Positions 35,615 to 41,746 of a DNA stretch of 41,746 nucleotides are shown here, one piece after another. The stretch is taken from positions 1 through 41,746 of the forward strand of contig MNXV01000023.1 in NCBI GenBank assembly GCA_001871575.1. The letters are read 5' to 3'. Under the pieces are notes generated by a model that saw only the letters and a list, made by a program, of their open reading frames with translations, was not told the DNA's origin and made no database searches. Each line of letters starts with the position of its first letter. Positions within the stretch are counted from its first letter, which is position 1. The position numbers were made by a program, and so were the translations under genes. Source of the stretch: Caldisericum sp. CG2_30_36_11. Its GTDB lineage: Bacteria; Caldisericota; Caldisericia; Caldisericales; Caldisericaceae.

Positions 35615-35690
35615 TGGTGGGTCCTGCGGGACTCGAACCCGCAACCTACGGATTAAGAGTCCGTTGCTCTACCAATTGAGCCAAGGACCC
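35615..35690 (-). tRNA. tRNA-Lys (CUU)
   Basis: The minus-strand cloverleaf of 76 nt has acceptor GGGTCCT/AGGACCC, anticodon loop CTCTTAA (CTT, reads AAG), T-loop TTCGAGT and encoded CCA. A CTT anticodon alone would read only AAG, so a TTT partner should exist elsewhere. Confidence 0.95.
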
Positions 35691-35698
35691 ACCTAAAA

Positions 35699-35775
35699 TG
35701 GCGCGCCTAGCAGGATTCGAACCCGCAGCCAACGGATCCGAAGTCCGTTGCTCTATCCAATTGAGCTATAGGCGC
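35699..35775 (-). tRNA. tRNA-Arg (UCG)
   Basis: The 77-nt cloverleaf has acceptor GCGCCTA/TAGGCGC, anticodon loop CTTCGGA (TCG, reads CGA/CGN), T-loop TTCGAAT and encoded CCA. It is one of three Arg tRNA genes in the cluster. Confidence 0.93.
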
Positions 35776-35778
35776 ACC

Positions 35779-35855
35779 TGGTGCGCCCAACAGGATTCGA
35801 ACCTGCGACCTGCGGATTAGGAATCCACTGCTCTATCCTTCTGAGCTATGGGCGC
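35779..35855 (-). tRNA. tRNA-Arg (CCU)
   Basis: The 77-nt cloverleaf has acceptor GCGCCCA/TGGGCGC, anticodon loop TTCCTAA (CCT, reads AGG), T-loop TTCGAAT and encoded CCA. It is three bases from the UCG gene and shares its acceptor pattern with the UCU gene. Confidence 0.93.
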
Positions 35856-35874
35856 TCAACAACATCAACACATA

Positions 35875-35951
35875 TGGGGTGGGTGAGGAGATTTGAACTC
35901 CCAACGGCCGGATCCACAGTCCGGTACTCTAACCATTGAGCTACACCCACC
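35875..35951 (-). tRNA. tRNA-His (GUG)
   Basis: The cloverleaf has acceptor GTGGGTG/CACCCAC, anticodon loop CTGTGGA (GTG, reads CAC/CAU), discriminator C73 and encoded CCA. A G precedes the acceptor (position 35951), giving the G-1:C73 pair diagnostic for tRNA-His. Confidence 0.95.
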
Positions 35952-35954
35952 ACA

Positions 35955-36031
35955 TGGCGCGCCCAGCCGGATTCGAACCAGCGACCGACGGATTAGAAAT
36001 CCGTTGCTCTATCCTACTGAGCTATGGGCGC
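35955..36031 (-). tRNA. tRNA-Arg (UCU)
   Basis: The 77-nt cloverleaf has acceptor GCGCCCA/TGGGCGC, anticodon loop TTTCTAA (TCT, reads AGA/AGG), T-loop TTCGAAT and encoded CCA. AGA looks like the commonest Arg codon in this AT-rich DNA. Confidence 0.94.
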
Positions 36032-36033
36032 GA

Positions 36034-36110
36034 TGGTCGGGGCGAGTGGATTCGAACCACCGGTCTCATGGTCCCAAACCATGCGCGTTACCAAACTACG
36101 CCACACCCCG
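36034..36110 (-). tRNA. tRNA-Pro (UGG)
   Basis: The 77-nt cloverleaf has acceptor CGGGGTG/CGCCCCG, anticodon loop TTTGGGA (TGG, reads CCA/CCN), T-loop TTCGAAT and encoded CCA. It is the first tRNA of the minus-strand cluster, directly behind the promoter. Confidence 0.95.
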
Positions 36111-36120
36111 AGCATCTACT

Positions 36121-36148
36121 ATTTTATATATTCACGATAAAAAATCAA
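36121..36148 (-). promoter_or_regulatory. Promoter of the tRNA-tig-clpP-lon run
   Basis: On the minus strand TTGATT (36143-36148) and TAAAAT (36121-36126) are separated by 16 bases, with a start expected near 36114, just before the tRNA-Pro 5' end at 36110. I see no other clear promoter between the tRNAs and tig, so this one may also drive the protease genes. Confidence 0.6.
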
Positions 36149-36275
36149 GTAGTTATAAGAGTTAAATTAAACTTCTCAAGTTGACATTATATCTCAATTT
36201 GAATTAATCCTAAAGATTACTTTGAAAAAATATAATCTACTGAAAAGAGTGTAGATTTACTCTCTTCTAACCTGT

Positions 36276-36302
36276 AATCTGTTCAGCAGGTTCCAACAGA
36301 TT
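36276..36302. repeat. 8-bp inverted repeat
   Basis: AATCTGTT and AACAGATT are perfectly complementary around an 11-base loop. There is no T tract after it, so a terminator is unlikely. Its role is unknown. Confidence 0.5.
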
Positions 36303-36635
36303 AAAACTACTTAGTACATTTCTATACTTTTTAATTAGAATTCTTTTTAAGCCATCTGTAACCAGAGGTCAATTTTAAGAAAGATAATTTTAAGCCAATT
36401 TAGATAATCATTACCCCTGAAATTTTAATTTAAGGCAGCGCATATACCATTGGATATAGATGAATACTAAATGGAATGCCGCTAATTTAAGCCGATAGAA
36501 AATTAATTACGTATAACGATATTTAAATCAGCCCGCGTAAGCTTAATTTACCTCAATATTCATTAAAAAGGATAATATTTTCTATAAAGAAATAGCTCTA
36601 AATAATCGACTGGGCCTAAGTATTTCTATTTTTAA

Positions 36636-37451
36636 CTACGGAGTCCATGCAACTATTCTTGTCCATGCTGATTCCATTTCAATCCCCTTAACGTTAAAGG
36701 CACCCATATAAACTCTCTTATTACTGAGTTTATCTATATCACCGCCAAGATTTTCGGCATGAACCAATCTTCTGGGAAACAATTTTAAATGCATAATTTG
36801 ATAATAAACTTCTGGAGGGAACATTTCGTCCCAACTCTTTCCGTATTTTTCCTTAAGCCTCTTATCAGCTTCCTTGAAGAGACCTGGATGCCAGTTTCTC
36901 AAAATCGTATTCATCGGATGATCTGCACTTCCGCAATCAACACCAATCCACTTAAATTTCATAGAAAGAGCCCAATCTGGGAAATCAGGACTTGGTCCAG
37001 GGTGTTTAACCATATATCTTATTTCATCTACCCCCTGCTCATACCATGCGTACTTATGATAGCCAGTATTAATAATAAGGATATCTCCCTTTTTTATATC
37101 TACTTTCTTCATAAGCATTTCCGGAGTATATAAACCGTAATCCTCGACCTCATCAGAAATGTCAACCACTGCACCAGGGCCTACCCACTCTTCAAGTGGT
37201 ACCTGTCCTACTGCTCTTCCTGCACCATAAAAGTGAATCTCACCATCCATATGTGTTCCAACATGGTTACTTGAGGTAATAATTTGACCATTAGCTCCCT
37301 GTCCCATATGGGCACCAGCAATTCTTTTAAAATACTGAAGCCCAAGAGGCATGTAACTTGGCCATGGAGGTGTATGAATACTTAAGGGCTGAGTTAAATC
37401 ATACATCTTTACTTCTTCTGTCATAAACTTTATAAATTCTTCGCTTGTCAT
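36636..37451 (-). CDS. Cyclase family metal-dependent hydrolase (kynurenine formamidase-like)
   Basis: The 271-aa protein belongs to the cyclase family (PF04199). The metal motif HVGTHMDGEIHF near residues 63-74 and the segments GDILIINTGYHKYAW and WIGVDCGSADHP are family marks. Members hydrolyse amides or lactams such as N-formylkynurenine or isatin, usually with Mn2+ or Zn2+. The substrate here is unknown. GGGGAGG lies upstream of the ATG. The gene lies downstream of the FdrA cluster on the same strand after a gap of about 160 bases, with a possible promoter of its own. The gene context (carbamoyl or amide catabolism) suggests an amide-type substrate. Confidence 0.88.
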   Translation of the reverse strand: MTSEEFIKFMTEEVKMYDLTQPLSIHTPPWPSYMPLGLQYFKRIAGAHMGQGANGQIITSSNHVGTHMDGEIHFYGAGRAVGQVPLEEWVGPGAVVDISDEVEDYGLYTPEMLMKKVDIKKGDILIINTGYHKYAWYEQGVDEIRYMVKHPGPSPDFPDWALSMKFKWIGVDCGSADHPMNTILRNWHPGLFKEADKRLKEKYGKSWDEMFPPEVYYQIMHLKLFPRRLVHAENLGGDIDKLSNKRVYMGAFNVKGIEMESAWTRIVAWTP

Positions 37452-37569
37452 AATATCCTCCCCTGAATAATTTTATTATTCTACTTAAATAAAAGTTAGA
37501 AGCAGGAAACAATTTAATACCTTATAGAATGCTACTTCCTAAAACTAAAGAGATGTCTTAAGTCAGTTA

Positions 37570-37578
37570 AGTATAGCA
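37570..37578 (-). promoter_or_regulatory. Possible extended -10 promoter of the cyclase gene
   Basis: On the minus strand TGCTATACT matches the TGnTATAAT pattern with one mismatch. The start would be near 37563, giving a leader of about 110 bases. No good -35 box is visible at the right distance. Confidence 0.3.
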
Positions 37579-37609
37579 TAGAGTAAAAATAAGAAAGTAA
37601 TTCACCCTT

Positions 37610-37786
37610 CTATTTATTCCCCAACAATTTTTTTAATGCGTCCAAAGTTTCTTCATCTTCAGTGGCAGGCGGTTTCCAATCGATCTGAATGGTTTTAACT
37701 CCTTCCTTATCAAGGCTTTCCTTGAATGAAAGTAAACCAATGTTAATAACCTTTAATTCCTTTTTAAAAAGTTCGTTTGCCAACAT
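37610..37786 (-). CDS. Small FdrA-associated protein, missed by the ORF track
   Basis: This 58-aa protein reads MLANELFKKELKVINIGLLS, then FKESLDKEGVKTIQIDWKPP, ending in an acidic and basic tail. Small proteins of this kind (motif ...ESL.KEGV...Q.DWKPP) are known to me as companions of fdrA. GGAGG precedes two consecutive ATGs (37789 and 37786); the second has the better spacing (six bases). The outer ATG overlaps the fdrA stop codon in the usual overlap style. Its function is unknown; it may be a subunit of the FdrA complex or an N-terminal fragment of the DUF1116 partner. Confidence 0.8.
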   Translation of the reverse strand: MLANELFKKELKVINIGLLSFKESLDKEGVKTIQIDWKPPATEDEETLDALKKLLGNK

Positions 37787-37788
37787 CA

Positions 37789-39342
37789 TTAACCTCCAAT
37801 ACTCTTTAAAATATATCCGGCTAATCTCGTTGCTGAAGCATTCCTTTCAAATACCACTGCACCAGCATCCTTAAGCATGCTTATAAGTTTTGCTTTATCC
37901 TGAGGATCTTTATCTGTTCCAGTAACAGTTGCAATAATAATTGCATTGCTTATTTCTCTTGCTTTTTTAATTACAGGTGTCAGCTCTTCAGCAGGATTAG
38001 GATTGGTACCATAACCTATAACAACATCAAGATAAATAATTGCAACGGTCGGATCATTTGCTTCGTTAAGTATTCGTTTATTTCTCAATTCAAAATCAAT
38101 CTGTGGATGAGGTCTTCCAACTGTAAATTCATCCTCGCCAAGATCAACTGCAGTATGTCCGACACTTTTCCAGGAATCTTCAAGTTTAAGAGAAGGATCA
38201 AGCGGAGCGTTAGAATTTATACCTCCTAAAATATCCTTCAGGAGAACCTGGGTTTCATAGACAAGGGTCCCTCCCTGGAACAAGCCTCTAAAATACTTCT
38301 GCTCTCCTGTTAATTTCCTTGCAAGTTGTGAAGCCAATTCTTTTAATTCACCATCTTTACGACCAATCTCTTTCTCAAAGTCTTCCATAGAAATACCCTT
38401 AGAAATACTAACTGCAAGAAGTGAGGCATGTTCAAGGTCTTTTGCTGGAATTGCACCAATCTTTTTAACTAATTCAGGGTCTGCTCCAAGGAAAGCAGCA
38501 ACAACTGGCTTATCGGTCTTCTTGAGAATTTCACCTATTTTTTCAAGAACTTCCGGGTGTGGTGGCTTGGAAACAAGTGTAATGACCTTTGTTTCAGGAT
38601 CATCAATAAGAGCTTCAAGCCCGGTAAGGAAAGACATGCCTTGATAATCCTTCTTGACATCTATCCCACCTGTACCAATACCCTGTGAAATACCGCCACC
38701 TGCATTTGAAATGATACAGCTAACTTCCTGAAGTCCTGTACCTGCAGCAGAAACAATTCCAATATCACCTCTATTAACTACATTCGCAAAACCAAGCGGT
38801 GCACCATTTATGATGGCTGTACCACAGTCAGGACCCATCACAAGAAGGCCATGTTCTCTTCCATATTTTTTTACCTCAAACGCTTTATCTTTTGGAACAT
38901 TATCCGAGAAGATCATCACATGCAGACCATGCTCTAAAGCTTTCATTGCTTCTCTTGCTGCATACCTACCTGCAACCGATACAATAACCATATTTGCATC
39001 GGGTAAAATTTCTAAAGCTCCTTCAAGACTCTTGGGCATATATTCTTCAGATTCCCGAGACCCCAGGTTTTTAGTTTTCAGAAGTTCTTCTACCTTCTGA
39101 ATCGCTGTAATGGCTAATAATTCATCTTTTGCCTTTACCGCAATAAGCAAATCTGATTCTGATGCTCCTTTAAATTCCTCTATTAATAGTCCGGAGGATT
39201 CGAGAATTGACTTATTCTCTTTTGTGCCAATCATCAAAGCTGCATCTTCAACGCCATTAAGTTTTGTTGCTTCTCGAGCAACCAACATAAGGGCTACAGA
39301 ATCATAATATTCGCCCTTTTTAATAACTCCTTTCACTGCCAT
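37789..39342 (-). CDS. fdrA: FdrA family protein (acyl-CoA synthetase-like; oxamate carbamoyltransferase subunit type)
   Basis: The 517-aa protein resembles succinyl-CoA synthetase alpha/acyl-CoA synthetases: a CoA-binding fold (MVIVSVAGRYAAREAMKALEHG near residue 118, GPDCGTAI near residue 171) and a ligase-like half (IVSAAGTGLQEVS ... GIGTGGIDV, residues 198-227). FdrA of E. coli belongs to the fdrA-ylbE-ylbF group linked to oxamate carbamoyltransferase in allantoin breakdown; this is established context from other species, not shown here. AGGAGG precedes the ATG. It overlaps the DUF2877 gene by 10 bases. The substrate could be oxamate or another carbamoyl compound. Confidence 0.9.
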   Translation of the reverse strand: MAVKGVIKKGEYYDSVALMLVAREATKLNGVEDAALMIGTKENKSILESSGLLIEEFKGASESDLLIAVKAKDELLAITAIQKVEELLKTKNLGSRESEEYMPKSLEGALEILPDANMVIVSVAGRYAAREAMKALEHGLHVMIFSDNVPKDKAFEVKKYGREHGLLVMGPDCGTAIINGAPLGFANVVNRGDIGIVSAAGTGLQEVSCIISNAGGGISQGIGTGGIDVKKDYQGMSFLTGLEALIDDPETKVITLVSKPPHPEVLEKIGEILKKTDKPVVAAFLGADPELVKKIGAIPAKDLEHASLLAVSISKGISMEDFEKEIGRKDGELKELASQLARKLTGEQKYFRGLFQGGTLVYETQVLLKDILGGINSNAPLDPSLKLEDSWKSVGHTAVDLGEDEFTVGRPHPQIDFELRNKRILNEANDPTVAIIYLDVVIGYGTNPNPAEELTPVIKKAREISNAIIIATVTGTDKDPQDKAKLISMLKDAGAVVFERNASATRLAGYILKSIGG

Positions 39343-40196
39343 AACAAACCTCCTTCTAAAAATTTTTTCAAACTAATAATAAAACCAGTTAAAATATCTG
39401 CACCCGATGTTTCTCCGAAATTAAGTATTCTACGAGTAACAGATTCAACATTTTTCCCATCAGACAAAATAGCCAATAAATAATCTTTAAAATATTCATA
39501 AAAACGACCAACTGAAGAATAATAGATAAATGTATTGCTTAATACATTGCCATTTGAAGATTGAAGATAAAATTTCTCTCTTATATTTACGGTTTTCACC
39601 CCGGAAAGTTGTTCGAAAATATAAAGAGCAATGACTATTCCATTAATAATATCGTCTCCCTGGGGCGTTAAACCAAAACCAACGCCCTTTAATTCATTAA
39701 CCGCATCAAAATAACCATTCATCAAAGCTTTAAAAGTGATTTTAATTTTTTCCTTTAAATTTCTTTCGAACAGTGTTTTAAAAAACTTCTCTCTACCGTC
39801 ATCTAAAAGAAATGCACTGCTGAACTGAGGAGCTTCTTCTACAACAACTTTCTCTGAAATTTGTAAATTGCACATAAATTCGCCCCTGTTCAAACTTGAT
39901 ATGAAAATCTCTGAATCATACTTCTCTGCTCCACTAAAACCAATCCCATAATCGTCTAAATACAAAATCTTATCATGCCAATTTATATATTTAAACTGGC
40001 GGAAGTCATCAATATCTACCACAATGTTATTAGGTCCTCTTCCTACAGCAGGCGCAACAATAGAGATAATTCGGGATGAAACTAACAAATTAATTACATT
40101 CCTGAAGGTAGAGTGAATCCTGATTTGTTTCCAATCACTATTCAGATTTATACAATCACCAAAGGATTTAACCATCAAAGCTATTTTTTGCATCAT
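39333..40196 (-). CDS. DUF2877 family protein (YlbF/AllH-like)
   Basis: The protein has 287 aa from the ATG at 40196. The track's 320-aa version (TTG at 40295) would have to cross a hairpin terminator at 40215-40245, so I choose the internal ATG pair, which has only a weak SD-like AGAAGA upstream. The family signature GVGFGLTPQGDDIINGI near residue 182 is clear, and the C-terminal Gly/Ser-rich GETSGADILTGF fits. In E. coli the homologue YlbF is proposed to be a subunit of oxamate carbamoyltransferase with FdrA. The gene overlaps fdrA by 10 bases. Confidence 0.82.
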   Translation of the reverse strand: MMQKIALMVKSFGDCINLNSDWKQIRIHSTFRNVINLLVSSRIISIVAPAVGRGPNNIVVDIDDFRQFKYINWHDKILYLDDYGIGFSGAEKYDSEIFISSLNRGEFMCNLQISEKVVVEEAPQFSSAFLLDDGREKFFKTLFERNLKEKIKITFKALMNGYFDAVNELKGVGFGLTPQGDDIINGIVIALYIFEQLSGVKTVNIREKFYLQSSNGNVLSNTFIYYSSVGRFYEYFKDYLLAILSDGKNVESVTRRILNFGETSGADILTGFIISLKKFLEGGLLWQ

Positions 40197-40214
40197 TTTT
40201 ATCTTCTCTTCAGT

Positions 40215-40245
40215 AAAAATAAAACCCCCAGGATAATTTTGGGGG
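40215..40245 (-). terminator. Rho-independent terminator between the GNAT-like and DUF2877 genes
   Basis: On the minus strand CCCCCA (40240-40245) and TGGGGG (40225-40230) form a perfect 6-bp GC-rich stem around a 9-base loop, followed by TTTTATTTTT (40215-40224). It lies 22 bases after the stop of the upstream gene and 19 bases before the DUF2877 ATG, so it could end the first transcript or act as a partial attenuator between the genes. Confidence 0.8.
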
Positions 40246-40266
40246 ATTAAAGAATATTTAATTAAA

Positions 40267-40992
40267 TTATTCTTCAAGTCCTTCTGGGACTTCAAAGTGC
40301 TCTGCTGCCTTCAGCATATCTTCCGGAACCGGACTTATAAGGCCAGAGCCAATATAGTCCTCGAGATATTTCTTTACTGTGGTGTTCCAGTATTCTTTTG
40401 TTACATAGTAAACCCTTGCTCCACCAAGTTCATGTTGAACATCAGGCCACGGATAAGATGGTTGAGCCATTCCTATTCCCCATCTCTTCCATCCGTTGTA
40501 ACTTTCATAAGTAGCCCAGAATTCTTTTTGCCCGAGAATTTCAAAAGCATAATAGCACTTTGCATAATACATTACAGCACCAGCCTTCATGCCTCTCATA
40601 AATGCAAGTGTGTGCAAACTGATGTTTATATCCTCATCCATAAGTCTTCCATTTGCAAATGCTGCAAGTTTACCATCTACTACACCAACAAAATTGTAAG
40701 GGTCCTTTAATCTATTTCTTAACCAGCCAAGAAGTTCTGCATAAACTCTTGCGCCCACGATGTCATAAAAATCATGGTCAATGTCTAAAAGATTTTTTAC
40801 AGTAGGAAGTAAAAGGGGAATTTCATCTTTCCTCATTTCCCTGATAACCATCTTCTTCCCGTTTGGAAGTTCAATAAACATTGGACTCCATGGCGGGAGA
40901 ATCATCGGCGAACCGCTTAATATAGGTTCAATTTCTTCTACTTTGAAGACAATTTCGGATTGTGAAACTTTAACTGGCGGTTGTTTTTTCAT
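40267..40992 (-). CDS. GNAT-like protein of unknown substrate (paralogue A)
   Basis: The 241-aa protein is a clear relative of the next gene on the opposite strand. The central block (VIREMRKDEIPLLL, FVGVVDGKLAAFANGR, NISLHTLAFMRGMKAGAVMYY, EFWATYESYNGW) looks like a GNAT acetyltransferase fold, and RGMKAGA resembles the acetyl-CoA-binding R/Q-x-x-G-x-G/A motif. This is a reading by eye; I do not recognise the family securely. A near-perfect promoter (TTGACT-17-TAAAAT) and the SD GGGAGGT drive it. Its terminator precedes the DUF2877-fdrA genes, so it is linked to them by position and strand but may be transcribed mostly alone. Confidence 0.6.
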   Translation of the reverse strand: MKKQPPVKVSQSEIVFKVEEIEPILSGSPMILPPWSPMFIELPNGKKMVIREMRKDEIPLLLPTVKNLLDIDHDFYDIVGARVYAELLGWLRNRLKDPYNFVGVVDGKLAAFANGRLMDEDINISLHTLAFMRGMKAGAVMYYAKCYYAFEILGQKEFWATYESYNGWKRWGIGMAQPSYPWPDVQHELGGARVYYVTKEYWNTTVKKYLEDYIGSGLISPVPEDMLKAAEHFEVPEGLEE

Positions 40993-41023
40993 TGTACTAC
41001 CTCCCTTTCAAAAAGATGTCTTA

Positions 41024-41052
41024 ATTTTATCAAAAAATCTTTATTAAGTCAA
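41024..41052 (-). promoter_or_regulatory. Promoter of GNAT-like paralogue A
   Basis: On the minus strand TTGACT (41047-41052), 17 bases, and TAAAAT (41024-41029) form a good promoter. The predicted start is about 41017, 25 bases before the ATG at 40992. Confidence 0.75.
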
Positions 41053-41090
41053 TAGAGCGAATTGAAATTAAATTTTAGGTAAATAACTTA

Positions 41091-41118
41091 TTGACACCGC
41101 AGTTTTAACAGATATAAT
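41091..41118 (+). promoter_or_regulatory. Promoter of GNAT-like paralogue B
   Basis: TTGACA (41091-41096) and TATAAT (41113-41118) are both perfect consensus boxes, 16 bases apart. The predicted start is near 41125, with AAGGAGG at 41141-41147. It is divergent from the paralogue A promoter; the two -35 boxes are about 38 bases apart, so a shared regulator could act on both. Confidence 0.85.
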
Positions 41119-41151
41119 ATAATCAAATTTTATTAAATATAAGGAGGCATT

Positions 41152-41746
41152 ATGAAAAAGCAAATTCCTGTAAAACTCAGGAAAAGCGAGTACAAATTCG
41201 ATGCAGAATGGCTGGAAGGATTGCTGCAAGCCCCTATTAGAGTCCCTGAACTTAAACCCATGTGGTCCGAGATTTTAGACAAACAAGGAAACAAGCATGA
41301 TGTTCTTATTCGTCCAATCAAGGAAGAAGAAATCGACCCGGTGCTTGGTATTCTTCAAAAATTTCTATTCGCCGAATATGACTACTATGATATTGTCGGG
41401 GCAAGAGTATTTGCAGAACTACTTGCCATTAAAAGAAAGAGAATGAAAGACGAATACTTTTTCTTAGGATTAGAAAACGGAGTTCCCGTAGGTATTGCAA
41501 ACGGAAGGATCCTAAATGAAAAAGTAAACATCAGCCTGCATACCATGGCCTTTTTAAGACAAGTTAATGCTGGCGCTGTCCTTTATTATGCAAAGGCGTG
41601 GTATGCTTTTGAGCTATGCAAAAATGAAGAGTTCTGGGCAACATTTGAAAGTTATAATGGCTGGGTGCTTGGTGGACTTCGCATGGCAATGCATAGCTAC
41701 CCCTGGCCAGAATATCAACACGAACTAGGCGGTGCTACCGTTTTTT
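41152..41746 (+). CDS. GNAT-like protein (paralogue B, 3' end cut by window)
   Basis: The ATG at 41152 follows AAGGAGG and the frame stays open to the last base (198 codons, no stop), so the ORF track did not list it. The product MKKQIPVKLRKSEYKFDAEW... matches paralogue A over its whole visible length: DYYDIVGARVFAELL, VPVGIANGRI, NISLHTMAFLR, AGAVLYYAKAWYAFEL, EFWATFESYNGW and YPWPEYQHELGGA. The two are clearly related but differ at many positions, so they are old paralogues or a heteromer pair. The substrate is unknown. Confidence 0.75.
   Translation, partial: MKKQIPVKLRKSEYKFDAEWLEGLLQAPIRVPELKPMWSEILDKQGNKHDVLIRPIKEEEIDPVLGILQKFLFAEYDYYDIVGARVFAELLAIKRKRMKDEYFFLGLENGVPVGIANGRILNEKVNISLHTMAFLRQVNAGAVLYYAKAWYAFELCKNEEFWATFESYNGWVLGGLRMAMHSYPWPEYQHELGGATVF

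Larger units (their letters stand above)
36111..36635. other. Intergenic spacer without a gene
   Basis: About 525 AT-rich bases lie between the tRNA-Pro gene and the cyclase gene. Apart from the tRNA promoter at the left edge I find no supported ORF. Visible structure: an imperfect hairpin near 36242-36267, a perfect 8-bp inverted repeat AATCTGTT/AACAGATT at 36276-36302, and three copies of TTTAAGCC (36346, 36389, 36486). It may be decayed DNA. Confidence 0.55.

Noticed and set aside
35893-36184. Two plus-strand ORFs (90 and 82 aa)
   Set aside because: They run antisense through the His, Arg and Pro tRNA genes, which fully explain the sequence. Such '[13 protein letters not shown]' ORFs are well-known false proteins from tRNA clusters.
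1-41746. CRISPR arrays, insertion sequences, toxin-antitoxin pairs
   Set aside because: No regularly spaced repeats, no transposase motif and no recognisable toxin or antitoxin were seen.

Overview
The window is AT-rich bacterial chromosome, roughly one third G+C by eye, with very tight gene packing, many 4-30 bp gene overlaps, frequent TTG/GTG starts, Shine-Dalgarno sites of the AGGAGG type and good sigma70-like promoters. It carries a long SRP RNA with an Alu domain, RNase Y, HflX, YvlD-like and SpoIIIAA-like proteins, and a RodZ/RimO/RecA/RNase Y neighbourhood. This points to a low-GC anaerobe-like lineage outside the Proteobacteria. Caldisericota or another deep-branching, Firmicutes-like group is my best guess, but the sequence alone does not prove it. 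I see no prophage, insertion sequence or CRISPR array.

Layout. (1) 1-2059 (+): the tail of an unknown gene, an amidase-like (Amidase_6) protein and a lipoprotein, closed by a strong hairpin terminator. (2) 2138-6384 (-): urocanate hydratase behind a SERCA-type calcium P-ATPase. (3) 6524-7202: the SRP RNA gene on the minus strand, with an extended -10 promoter, next to a repeat-rich spacer. (4) 7203-15701 (-): an envelope/nucleotide operon. It runs from a double-parvulin foldase and a SurA_N-like protein through a membrane-anchored protein, a degenerate DUF885 protein, a deoxynucleoside kinase, a SpoIIIAA-like ATPase and thymidylate kinase to a four-repeat PEGA protein. (5) 15733-17583 (-): a LipM-like octanoyltransferase and a methyltransferase, both with promoters that predict almost leaderless mRNAs. 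(6) 17902-22268 (+): a cell-wall polysaccharide cassette of nucleotide-sugar dehydrogenase, a tandem double WecG/TagA glycosyltransferase and CsaB pyruvyltransferase, followed by a ComF-like protein.

(7) 22345-36110 (-): one very long run in transcription order: seven tRNAs (Pro, Arg, His, Arg, Arg, Lys, Leu), tig, clpP, a 62-aa ClpX-zinc-finger remnant, lon, rodZ-like, rimO, thpR, recA, recX, rny, uvrC, yvlD-like, hflX. It combines protein quality control, recombination/repair and RNA decay. clpX is absent from its usual place between clpP and lon, and UvrC lacks its C-terminal helix-hairpin-helix domain. (8) 36111-36635: a spacer with no gene. (9) 36636-41746: an accessory catabolic locus of cyclase/metal hydrolase, a small FdrA-associated protein missed by the ORF track, FdrA, a DUF2877 protein, and two divergently transcribed paralogous GNAT-like proteins, the second cut by the window end. 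FdrA and DUF2877 are relatives of the E. coli oxamate carbamoyltransferase subunits, but the expected DUF1116 partner is not next to them.

The strongest candidates for something undescribed are the region 9 cluster with its GNAT-like pair, the fused double WecG/TagA enzyme next to CsaB, and the clpP-zinc finger-lon arrangement. All functional statements come from reading motifs by eye. No database search was run.
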